A DNA stretch of 64,000 nucleotides, taken from Anisus vortex (Eukaryota > Mollusca > Gastropoda > Planorbidae). The stretch spans positions 23,025,844 to 23,089,843 of the forward strand of contig OX421496.1 in the NCBI GenBank assembly GCA_949126835.1. The letters run 5' to 3'. Both the position numbers and the translations under genes were made by a program. Below are positions 46,985 to 56,432 of this stretch, one piece after another. Each line of letters begins with the position of its first letter. The first letter of the stretch is position 1. Under the pieces are notes generated by a model. The model was not told the origin of the DNA and did no database searches. It saw only the letters and a list, made by a program, of their open reading frames with translations.

Positions 46985-47710
46985 ATGCACAGAATACCCG
47001 TCCCCCTTGTAATTAATAAAAAAACAGCCAATGATTTTGCTGTTGCAACAATACAGTCAAGACTAGACTATTGTAACAGTTGCCTGTGGGGTTTACCCCA
47101 GAAACAACTGGATAGACTTCAGAAAGTTCAAAATACTGCAGCACGCATTGTGTCACGAGTAAAGAAGCATGACCATATCACTCCAATTCTCAAAGAGCTC
47201 CACTGGCTCCCTGTGACGAAGCGCATCGATCATAAGATTATGTCCCTTACATATGGATGCGTGGAAGGCACAGCACCTGCATATCTCAAAGAGCTTATAC
47301 CGAAGCATGTCCCGTTAAGGATGCTGCGATCTTCAACATAATCTCTCCTGGAAATTCCAGGTTTGGAAGGTCACAGAAAAAAAAACTCTTGGTGTACGCT
47401 CGTTTGAATCTGTGGCGCCTTCACTGTGGGACGGCTTACCTGAGACACTGAAAAACTCTGTGTCAAAAAAAGCATTCAAGAAAAATTTGAAGACTTTTCT
47501 TTTCAACTAAGTTGATGAAGTACACATCCATCAGCAAAATACTTGTTTAAAACTATATTAAAATGTTATTGTCGTTTCGTGCCTCCATCGGCCGAAACCT
47601 AGTTTAAAACTTTTTTAGAGTGTTATTGTCGTTTCGTTTTTGTGAGCGCGCTGAGCATGCTTGCATTAGCATGGAGTGAGGCGCGATATAAATGACCAAT
47701 TATTAATTAT
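46985..47710 (+). mobile_element. L2-like LINE 3' fragment, frameshifted
   Basis: The first frame gives AVATIQSRLDYCNSCLWGLP, then DRLQKVQNTAARIVSRVKKH, then ITPILKELHWLPV, then APAYLKELIP. This is the well-known L2-type post-RT region ('SRLDYCN.L..GLP....LQ.VQN.AAR......HI.P.L..LHWLPV'). After a frameshift near 47335-47375 the rest (SFESVAPSLWDGLPETLKNS to KTFLFN) is in another frame. A 3' UTR with GAGGCGCGATATAAATGACC and a TTA-rich tail ends near 47705. It is 5'-truncated and non-functional. Confidence 0.88.
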
Positions 47711-47914
47711 TATTATTATATAATGTATGTAAATAGATGTAATATAATAGGGCCTATGTAGATAGGTGATGATGTTTTATAATTCAAAAACCCATACCTG
47801 CTCTTTTTACCAAACTTCAGAAATAACTCCCCCCCCCCCTACACATGGATAGACAAACATTATCTTCATTAACAGGGAAGGTTCAATAAGTAGGAAAAGC
47901 CTTTTTTTTCTTTG

Positions 47915-48080
47915 TTAAGCAGTTCACCAGTTTTTGTGGCCGCGGCATACTAGGAGATTGTGTGGCCAGCACTATTCACAGCCGCCTTTACTACTTTACC
48001 CCAACTATGGTCAGGTACCCATCAGATTCGAACCCAGGACCTTCGCTATGCTATCCGCACGGCGGCCACCTTGCCACCTA
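47915..48080 (-). repeat. SINE with tRNA-like head (most complete copy)
   Basis: On the minus strand GGTCCTGGGTTCGAATCTGA (B box) leads into TGGGTACCTGACCATAGTTG, GGGTAAAGTAGTAAAGGCGG, GTGCTGGCCACACAATCTCC and GGCCACAAAAACTGGTGAAC. It aligns with the plus-strand copy at 12580-12725. Confidence 0.8.
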
Positions 48081-48571
48081 TCTTTGCTGAACGTTACATT
48101 TAGTGACAACTAATGAATGTCACATATAATGATAATAAATAAATATCCCCATTTAATTCCACACAGTAAATATGGTACGTTGTTAACGAATTCTCTTCTC
48201 TACACTTTTTTTTCCTCCATTTGTTTGATGTATGAATTAATGTGTTTGGTTTTCTTTTCTACTGTTGTGTTTGTTTGCTACAGATGTTGAACAAAAACAA
48301 AACAACAACAATTAAAAACTAAATACTACTGTTAAGTTCAGATTGATAATAATGGAATGAGATTTGTCTCATGTAATAGAGTTAAAATGTTTTTCCGATT
48401 TCAACACCCAGTACATCTTGTACACCAATGTTCCCTGTCATTGGAAGAATACTCTCTTGACAACAACTGAATGATAAAAATAACCTGACCACCTGCTACA
48501 AATTGTGATAAAACTTTTAATCTTATCTTATATATTACATTTGCTCTTACTGTGTAGTAGGTAACTCCTCG
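48081..48571. other. Non-coding stretch
   Basis: No gene or structured repeat. If the terminal-exon reading of 48572-48715 is right, this would hold its 3' UTR. Confidence 0.4.
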
Positions 48572-48715
48572 CTATGCTGATATACCATATTTTGGATGTT
48601 TTCTAGTTTCTTCTGGCTTGTACTGAATTATGGAATCCAATTTTTCTACTGGTCCACCAAGATAAAGCCATGAAATAGTTTCTACGTCACTTGGATTACT
48701 GACTTTTCCAATGAC
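48572..48715 (-). CDS. Candidate exon, product unknown (terminal, or spliced to 44897)
   Basis: On the minus strand AATATTTTCAG precedes 48715. The frame reads VIGKVSNPSDVETISWLYLG, then GPVEKLDSIIQYKPEE, then TRKHPKYGISA and TAG at 48572-48574. A donor-like GTATAT after KHPKY would end the exon at 48586 with one spare base, exactly what the 44897 exon needs, giving KHPKYECLESK. So it may be the same gene with a 3.7-kb intron, or the last exon of another. The 'ISWLYLGG' pattern is Ig-like. Confidence 0.55.
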   Translation of the reverse strand, partial: VIGKVSNPSDVETISWLYLGGPVEKLDSIIQYKPEETRKHPKYGISA

Positions 48716-50082
48716 CTGAAAATATTGTATGGTTCTAACTCTGCACAATGTTTCTAAAACATATAATTATTTATTTTTTGTGCATACAGTTTATCAAACA
48801 CGGTTTCCCTATTGATCTATTAATGTGAAAACTTTTTTCTGATTCATTTTAAAATGAACTTACACTAGAAGATTTTTACTCTAAGGTTTGTATTCGAACG
48901 ATAATAAAATGAATCTTTTTGAGTCAAGAGAAAATGGCACAAGTATGTGTTGAAGTAATATAAACATAAAAAACTATGTTAGTTTATAACAGGTTTGTAT
49001 TATCAAACCTTATCTTTAAAACAGGGAACATGCTAGAAATTTAAACCTAAAGAAAAGTATAAAGAAAAAAAAGAAATCAAGTAGGCCTAATCCTTGCAAG
49101 ATTAAGCAAGTAATTTTAAAGGCGTAGGTCATTAGTACATTAGTGTAGAGTACTAAGTATACACTTGCAGGAGTTGCAACTCTATCATCAACTCTTGCGG
49201 TTGTTGCAGCTGTCGCTCATTCGTGGATATGCGTGCCACCTGCATTATTTTCAACAATCTTTTTTTTTGTCCCCGTCACTGGTGACTGTAACCAATATCT
49301 TCATTATTTTGGTCCACTCTCATTATTTCTCTCAGTATTCATAGATAATAAATTAAATGTACTTAACACGGAGAAAAAACAAACGCGTACAAATGTGTAC
49401 ATAGAGTTATAGCAACTTATAGCCCTGGTAGTTCAATGAATGACAGCAACTGACTCTAGTAGGTCAGTTTGTGTTCATGACGCCATAATTGTGTGTTTAT
49501 TGCTTGATCTCTCGATCCTCGTGACTTACGTGATCACGGTAAGAAGGTGGAAAAAAATAATTAAGGTCAGTTTAGACAACTTGGCTAGCACAGTGTGCTC
49601 ATTTTTATAAGTAATAAGTTGTAACTCATTCATTCAGTCAAATAATTTATATAAATAATTTGTTTATTTTAAATTAAGGTTGGTGCTGACAACTCGGCTA
49701 GCACAGCGTGCTCAGTGTTAACAACCCATTCATTGAGTCCAATACAATTATAATAAAAAAAAGAGTCATTTTCCGAACAAAGGTTGTCGCTTTCAAACCG
49801 TTTGTATATCAAGTAATACATATTCTGAACCAGTTGCAAACCGGGATACCACTGTAAATAGGCCTACATTAAATCGTAGATAAGGAGAGGCTCATAATGC
49901 TGATTGATATCATGCGTGTTCAGCCCTGGCGTACATAAAACGCAGATTCTGCGGCTACAAAGTAATTAAATAGCTTGCCTGTTATGTATAAATATCCCAT
50001 CATTCCAGAGTTTTATATTGGCAGAGTGCACCATGTCTAAATTTAAATACGGTGATAGGCGACGGCAGAGTCTTGTCAGTAA
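48716..50082. other. Non-coding stretch
   Basis: No confident exon. A minus-strand block at 49165-49240 has an acceptor-like ATAATGCAG and an open Gln/Leu-rich frame (VARISTNERQLQQPQELMIE), too weak to call. TTGGTGCTGACAACTCGGCT near 49680 echoes ACAACTTGGCTAGCACAG near 49577. Confidence 0.4.
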
Positions 50083-50530
50083 TTATCTTTGTAACTTTGT
50101 CATTTTGGCTACAGTAGATGATATATATATTCTTCCATTTCTATCTGTAACTTTGTAATTTACAGTAGAGATTATGGAGATTATTCCGTTTCTCTTGGTA
50201 ACTTTGTCATTTACAGGAGAAAATATAGAGAATCTTCCGTTTCTCTTTGTAACTTTGTCATTTACAGGAGAGGATATAGAGAATCTTCCGTTTCTCTGTG
50301 TAACTTTGTCATTTACAGGAGAGGATATAGAGAATCTTTCGTTTCTCTGTCTAATTTTGTCATTTACAGGAGAGGATATAGAGATTCTTCCGTTTCTCTT
50401 GGTAACTTTGTCATTTACATGAGAGGATATAGAGAATCTTCCGTTTCTCTTTGTAACTTTATCATTTACAGTAGACGCTATAGAGAATCTTTCGATTCTC
50501 TTCGTGATTCTGTCTATCAAATAAGAGGAT
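50083..50530. repeat. 51-bp minisatellite, about 8-9 copies
   Basis: GTAACTTTGTCATTTACAGG, AGAGGATATAGAGAATCTTC and CGTTTCTCTT recur every 51 bases with moderate divergence. The unit is a multiple of 3, so a minus-strand frame of 145 codons (17-residue unit with VNDKVTKRNGRFSISS) stays open. I treat it as non-coding. Confidence 0.93.
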
Positions 50531-50588
50531 CTAGTGATGCTTCCTTTTCTCTCTGTGTCATGTAAATACTTTGTTCATTTGCATAGAA

Positions 50589-51665
50589 CATAGGTTCTCA
50601 ACGGGGGCGATATCGCCCCCCAATGGACGGTGGGAAGCTTTTGGGGGGGGGGGGCGCTGACATTCCCGGGGGGGGGATTGGGGGGGCGGTGAAGGGCAAG
50701 TGGGCGGTACAAACGTACCAGATATATTTTAACACCTCAGCTATTTGAATCGATTAGTTTTTGGAGGATGACATGTGATGTAAACGCTAGTGCAAGTTCT
50801 TATTATATTAATAAGAAATATGAATCGCAGTGACTTTTCGATGAAGTAGGGGTCTCTATTTGGCAAAAATGTTGTGCGGCCGGCTGGTCCTGTGGATGGT
50901 TCACTGGACTGTCGCCCTAACATCTGCAAATATTAATGATATTTTGATCTCAGTTTAACCGAGATGTCCTTATTGATATTGTGTTTTACACTATCTGGAA
51001 CGAAATCAATATATTGTTAAGCGGTAGAGATAAGTAGTAATTGTACAAACTGAGTAGTTATTGTAATGCTTGAAAATATACATATATATTCTTTAGTCAT
51101 ATAATATTTATATAATTTTCAAATACTTTTTACAGTTTGATCATTTAAAAGTTATAAATTGTAAGCCTATTATATTTTATAAAAGAAAAAAAAAATAGAA
51201 ATTTTATTTAAAAAAAACAAACTGGTTTAATTATCTCCCTTTAACAAAAAAAAATGTTTCCACATTTGATTCAATAGTGATGCCGAAAAGGTTCTGTTTT
51301 GTAATATAACAAATATTACTGATTATTAGATCTAAGGCTTTTGCAACCAAAATTGAAACAAAAATAGACAAATTGCTAGCAACACACCAGGCAAACGTTT
51401 CGCATTAATATTGATTCATTGAAACCTTTTGTTAAGGCAATTTTTTTATCTATTAATTCTTACAATATGTTTCCTTTTAAGTTTTCTTTAAAGATAATTA
51501 ATCACACAAAAAGTCTAGTCCGACTAAAAAAAATTGCGGAAACTATAGTCCAGATGGGCCGAAGGGGGGGGGGGAGTGTGCGCTAAAATAAAGTTGGGGG
51601 GGGGCGGTGAGCGGAAAAAAAATTGTAAAAGGGGGCGGTGAGCCGAAAAAGGTTGAGAACCTATG
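50589..51665 (-). mobile_element. hAT-type non-autonomous DNA transposon, copy 2 (opposite orientation)
   Basis: It begins CATAGGTTCTCAACGGGGGC and ends AAAGGTTGAGAACCTATG, the reverse orientation of copy 1. The flanking 8-mers GCATAGAA (50581-50588) and GCATAGAG (51666-51673) differ at one base and are the likely target duplication. It has 1,077 bp and no transposase; the interior matches copy 1 in reverse (for example the GATCTCAGTTTAACCGAGAT region). Confidence 0.88.
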
Positions 51666-51673
51666 GCATAGAG

Positions 51674-52842
51674 CATAGAAGACTGTGGGTTCATGGTATA
51701 GATATAGACTGAATAAATTCACAAACGCAAAAAACAAACAATTACTCCTTTTCTTTAGACTAAAACTATTTCTATTTTTTTATTTTATTGTAGTTTAACG
51801 TTCGAACAATTTAGTAAAAGGGAAAAACTTTTTTGTTTTGTCTGTGAAACATTATACTATAATTAGAACTATCCCCACCCCCACTGTCCCCTTTGAAACC
51901 ACGTGACATTTCTGTCCATTCAACTGTGCTATTGCTTCATTTGTTTTTATTTGTGAATGCGTGTTAACCCACAGCTTCCGCCCACCTTATTATACTGTCC
52001 GGCTCTGACCGCCAAGAAGCATACACAATGTCAAAGGGTCTTACTTGAAATTCCTCTGAACTATTATATGAAAGGTAAGAATATAAATGTATCATTGATT
52101 TGAATGGAGATGAAATGTAAGTTATACGTAATTTCTATAAGTTCTCCTTCTGTTTTCAATTAAAGTTATCCCAGCTTAAATTAAATAATGAAAGATAGTG
52201 AGCGGAAAATATGTGTCATTGTCTCGCTCTTCAAGGTCTGCTTTCATCTCCCTAACTGGCTGGGTGACACGTCTATTTATCTTTACATTATTTCAAAAAT
52301 GTACGAGTCCACTATTAGTTTTGTTATTACACATGCGCCATATTTTGTCATTTACAATTGATCAAACCATTGGATAGTGAATTACTTTATTTATAAACAT
52401 GTTTATGAATGTGTGTTTTTTTATTCTCATGTCTCAGATTCACGAAGAAGAAATAATTTTACATTGGCCATAAAGATTTATTGTTTAGTTTTGTCCAAAT
52501 GTTGGTCTCTTTATTTGTATTGACATTGAGAATGAAGTAGACATTATAATATTTTATTTAATATTTCAGTCAAAACAACCAACCATTTGCTTTCTAACAC
52601 ATTCAACTGTGTTTCACGTTATTATTGGCTTGGGCTAGAAATATTACAATCTTTAGGGTTTTAGTAACGTAAAGTCAAAATGCTTTCAATACTTTTTTCA
52701 TCATGTGAGACAAGCTCACAGTACAAGATTGCAGTACAAGCTCACAGTACAAGCTCACAGTACAAGATTGCAGTACATGTTGGTTTGTGATGGTATTGTA
52801 TATTATGTGTACGTCTATGATGAATAAAAGTATGGAAAAGTA
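51674..52842. other. AT-rich non-coding stretch
   Basis: No gene. At 52718-52780 CTCACAGTACAAG and GATTGCAGTACAAG alternate in a short tandem repeat. Confidence 0.45.
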
Positions 52843-53468
52843 TGTTACGAATATCGGTCATAGAGGAATGACGTAGTAAGGCATTGACCTCTTAACAAGT
52901 GCGTATCAGAGTCCAAGGCGACCAAGGTTTGACCTTTGTGCCCTGAGGGCAGTTTAAATAAAATAATTCGTCCAACCCCGTGGAAATTGGAGGATAATTC
53001 TGGATCGTAATATTCTATAAGGAAATAGGTTAAAATGCGTATTAAGACCCTGTAGAATCTTCGATGATAGTTTTCTTTGTAAAGTCCCGAACTCCTTAAA
53101 GTTAGTTCAGTTTGAAAGTTTGTGGAGTGAAGTCGCTATATTAATACTTGTACATTATATGCCATTTATTTTGAAATACTTATGTTACCATCAGTTGATG
53201 CGTTTATTGATCGTTTATATTGAGTCTACAATTTAAATAAAATTGTTTATTCAACAACTGGAGTTGTTAGATCTATCATTGTTGAGAAAGGTGTTGAAGA
53301 TAATTATCACGAATATAACTACATTACTGCATAGACCTGTCAGTCAAGGAACCCCTAGCTTGGGCTACAGATTAGCAGAATCTAGAGACTTCTAATAAAG
53401 ATACAACTATATTCATTGAATCCGATTTAACGAGTCGTAATAATAGTCATAATAAAGAGGCCATAACA
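52843..53468 (+). repeat. 5' LTR
   Basis: It starts TGTTACGAATATCGG and ends GGCCATAACA (TG...CA). It matches 60348-60973 base for base on reading, apart from CCCGAACTCC versus CCCGACCTCC. AATAAA words within it (near 53236 and 53451) may serve as the polyadenylation signal. Confidence 0.95.
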
Positions 53469-53469
53469 A

Positions 53470-53488
53470 TTTGAGGGCTTCGTCCGAT
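53470..53488 (+). promoter_or_regulatory. Candidate primer-binding site
   Basis: TTGAGGGCTTCGTCCGATA lies just inside the 5' LTR. It resembles the tRNA-Pro-type primer site known from retroviruses (GGGGGCTCGTCCG core) with a few mismatches. The tRNA assignment is an inference. Confidence 0.5.
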
Positions 53489-53639
53489 ATAGTTGTATAG
53501 TGAAGCATATATTCAAGTTGTGTTGTGTTGTGTGTAAAGCCGTGACCTACTGAGCAAGCCTAATAACGCTGAATTCATTCTTCCGATTGGAAAAACGTAA
53601 GTTGGAAATTTACTATTTTAAAAATCTCTTAACTAAAGA

Positions 53640-56432
53640 ATGGAATTTATTGAAAATCCAGAAGAAGAAGTTTTGAAAACTTTATCCATAAAGAAGTTAA
53701 AAGAGATTGCTGAGATCTTGAAGATAGAAGTTACTGAGACAACACCATCCAGAATTGTGTTGACACAGCAGATAAAAGATGTGTTGATTGCGAGTGGAAA
53801 AATGAAGGTAGAATCAAGCGCGGAGGAATATCAAGTTGAAGGTCAGACGTCGAAATCTTCAATGTCCGAACAGTTCCGATTTCAACTAGAAATGAAACGG
53901 ATGGAAATGGAGATGGGACAAAAACGTCTTGATCGCGAGATGGAAGAAAAACGTCTTGATCGCGAGATAGAAGAAAAACGGCTTGAGATGGAAGATAAGA
54001 AAAGTCAAAGAGAAACAGAAAGTCAGGAAAGAATAGAACTGGCGAAGATAGGAGCTACTAAAAAAGAATCTCATAATGATGTAGAGATGGCCAGATGGAA
54101 AAAGCTAGTCCCTACCTACATTGATAAAGAAAGTGAAATAGCTAATTTCTTCCAGACCTTTGAAATTTCTTGCAGAGATTTTAAGTTCCCAGAAGATAAA
54201 TGGGGAATATTAGTTAGAACAGCTTTTACTCAAGGAAGGGCAAGAGATTGTGTTCTATTGTTAAAACAGGAACAATTAAATGATTATGAAGTCATTAAAG
54301 ACACTGTACTTAAAGCCTATAACCAAATACCGGAAAGTTATCGGAAAAGGTTCCGTCAGTACACAATGTCCCCTTACCAAACACACTTAGACTTCCTTCG
54401 AGCAGAAGAAAAGTTAATGGATCAGTGGATAAAATCCAGAAATATCTCCACATTAAAAGAAATGAAAGATATCATTCTTTTAGAGGATTTTATTAACAAA
54501 GTGAGGCCGGATGTAAGAATGTATTTATCCGAGCGTGACATCACTGACCCACATAAGGCTGCTGATTTAGCGGAGCAATACACATTGTGTCATAGAACAG
54601 CGGGTGAAAAGAATTTTACTAGGTCACACCGACCAGCAGAAAACACACCACAAAAACATCGTGAAAAGGAGCATTTTGTGAAACAACATGATGTTAATAA
54701 AAAACCTGTCAACAAAAACGTCCAATGTACTTTTTGTAAGAGAACAGGACATAGCATTGAAGACTGTTGGAGTATAAGAAGCGACAAAAGAACTAATAAA
54801 GTGGTACTGTGTGCTAGTCATGCACCAATACAGAATGTACAAGGAAGCGAAAATACAAACGAACTGAATTCGAAGAAAGATTCTTCTAAACCAGAAACAC
54901 TGAGGGTGGATTTGCCTGAGAGCAAAAGTCAGAAGGTAGAGAAATCTACAACTGAAGAAAATAAGGATGGATATCCTGATTATAAATACAGAATGGCTAC
55001 TATTGGATTAATTGTCCAAGTCCACAGAGACGAAAAAGTAGACCAAAGTATTTTTGACTCGAACAAGAGTCTGAAGTCATCGAAAGATGAAACAACACCC
55101 GAAAGTCATGGTCAAGGGAAGAATAAAATTGACACAGAGACCCTGTGCAGTTTTCAACCGTTCATTAGTGAAGGTTGTGTGGCCTTACAAAAGGAAGGAC
55201 CACTGAAGTCCGTAAAAATATTACGAGACACAGGGGCATCAATAACCCTGCTGCTTAAAGATGTATTACCATTGAATGATAATACATTGACAGGACAGAC
55301 TGTCCTATTGAGAGGTTTTGAATGGAAAGAAGAAATACCTCTACATAGGATATACCTCTCATCTGAATTGGTGACAGGATATGTGACAGTTGGAGTAATA
55401 TCAAAACTTCCTGTTGAGGGCATATCCGTTATCCTAGCAAATGATTTGGCGAAAGGGAGGGTGAGACCTGAACTGACTGTGAAGGAAAATCCAGACCCTA
55501 GTCCTATTGTGGAGACAGGAAAAGAAAAAGAACTTTATCCTGTAGGTGATGTCATAAAGGGTATGACACCACAGAAAAAGAAAGAAGAAACTATCTCACA
55601 AGAAAAGAAAAAGAAAGAAGAAATTCTTCCACGAGAGAAGAAAGGGGAAGAAGAAGTGGAACTTGATACTACTATTTTCTCCATGATTGAAGATTGTCCG
55701 AAAGGAAATGATCAATCAAAGAAGTCATCACAAAATGAATTGATTGCTGAGCAGAAAGTAGACCCAGAGCTGCTACAGCTACATGAGAAAGCTGTCGACG
55801 AGAAAGAAACTCCTACTACTGATGTCTATGAACAGATAGACCACAGTATGAACAAACAACAATGCAAACCTGCAGTTGCCGGTACAGATGAAGATTGGAG
55901 GAGCATCACTGAAGAAACGAGTGCTGAGAACTGGACCGAAACTACCAAAAGCTATGGGTTACCACAATCCATACCGACAGATCGAGGGACCAACTTCGCC
56001 TCGGAACTCTTCAATCCAGTACTAAAGAACTTATGCCTGGAGCATGAGATGTCAACTGAATCCTATCCGGAAAGTCAAGGAACCTATGGACCAATCTTTG
56101 GACCCACTGTCCGAGGACCACTCAAACTACTTCAAGAGGAATGGCAGACCGAATTGGACCTCCTTGGGCTGATCAAGTACATAGATAAGTACATAAAATT
56201 TTTGTCTGACATAACTGTGTTTGTTAGAAAAAAATTGTACACTGCTCACATGCAGATGCCATTGTTGTGTGATGAAAGAAAGGCAAAAATATTATATCAT
56301 TTGAAAATGATAAAGCCTTACCTTCTGAAAACAATTGGAATAAGCTTGATGTTGTTAACATTGTTACTCTTAATTGTAAAATTCATGCCTGGAATACAGG
56401 ATGAATTGAATTACAAATTCACTGATAGTTAG
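53640..56432 (+). CDS. Retrotransposon gag-protease-integrase-remnant polyprotein, intact 930-codon ORF
   Basis: Residues about 14-52 look like a SAP-type helical segment, 84-135 a charged coiled coil, and about 150-315 a SCAN-like capsid region (WKKLVPTYIDKE, IPESYRKRFRQ). 363-376 is a CCHC knuckle (CTFCKRTGHSIEDC). 530-534 is the protease motif DTGAS. 700-720 resembles the linker normally before RT. RT and RNase H are absent, and the frame goes straight to an integrase piece (IPTDRGTNFASELF, 778-791). 898-916 is a hydrophobic membrane-like segment. The integrase core is incomplete, so it should not integrate alone. The first ATG lies 171 nt after the LTR. Confidence 0.9.
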   Translation: MEFIENPEEEVLKTLSIKKLKEIAEILKIEVTETTPSRIVLTQQIKDVLIASGKMKVESSAEEYQVEGQTSKSSMSEQFRFQLEMKRMEMEMGQKRLDREMEEKRLDREIEEKRLEMEDKKSQRETESQERIELAKIGATKKESHNDVEMARWKKLVPTYIDKESEIANFFQTFEISCRDFKFPEDKWGILVRTAFTQGRARDCVLLLKQEQLNDYEVIKDTVLKAYNQIPESYRKRFRQYTMSPYQTHLDFLRAEEKLMDQWIKSRNISTLKEMKDIILLEDFINKVRPDVRMYLSERDITDPHKAADLAEQYTLCHRTAGEKNFTRSHRPAENTPQKHREKEHFVKQHDVNKKPVNKNVQCTFCKRTGHSIEDCWSIRSDKRTNKVVLCASHAPIQNVQGSENTNELNSKKDSSKPETLRVDLPESKSQKVEKSTTEENKDGYPDYKYRMATIGLIVQVHRDEKVDQSIFDSNKSLKSSKDETTPESHGQGKNKIDTETLCSFQPFISEGCVALQKEGPLKSVKILRDTGASITLLLKDVLPLNDNTLTGQTVLLRGFEWKEEIPLHRIYLSSELVTGYVTVGVISKLPVEGISVILANDLAKGRVRPELTVKENPDPSPIVETGKEKELYPVGDVIKGMTPQKKKEETISQEKKKKEEILPREKKGEEEVELDTTIFSMIEDCPKGNDQSKKSSQNELIAEQKVDPELLQLHEKAVDEKETPTTDVYEQIDHSMNKQQCKPAVAGTDEDWRSITEETSAENWTETTKSYGLPQSIPTDRGTNFASELFNPVLKNLCLEHEMSTESYPESQGTYGPIFGPTVRGPLKLLQEEWQTELDLLGLIKYIDKYIKFLSDITVFVRKKLYTAHMQMPLLCDERKAKILYHLKMIKPYLLKTIGISLMLLTLLLLIVKFMPGIQDELNYKFTDS

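Noticed and set aside
49165..49240. A Gln-rich minus-strand exon
   Set aside because: The splice ends are weak, the frame is short and the sequence is close to a CAA/CTG-type simple repeat.
50083..50520. A 145-codon minus-strand gene
   Set aside because: Its 17-residue repeat is the translation of a 51-bp minisatellite with variable decay; no other support.
53886..54842. Minus-strand ORFs opposite the retroelement gag
   Set aside because: They are antisense shadows of the clear gag-protease frame.
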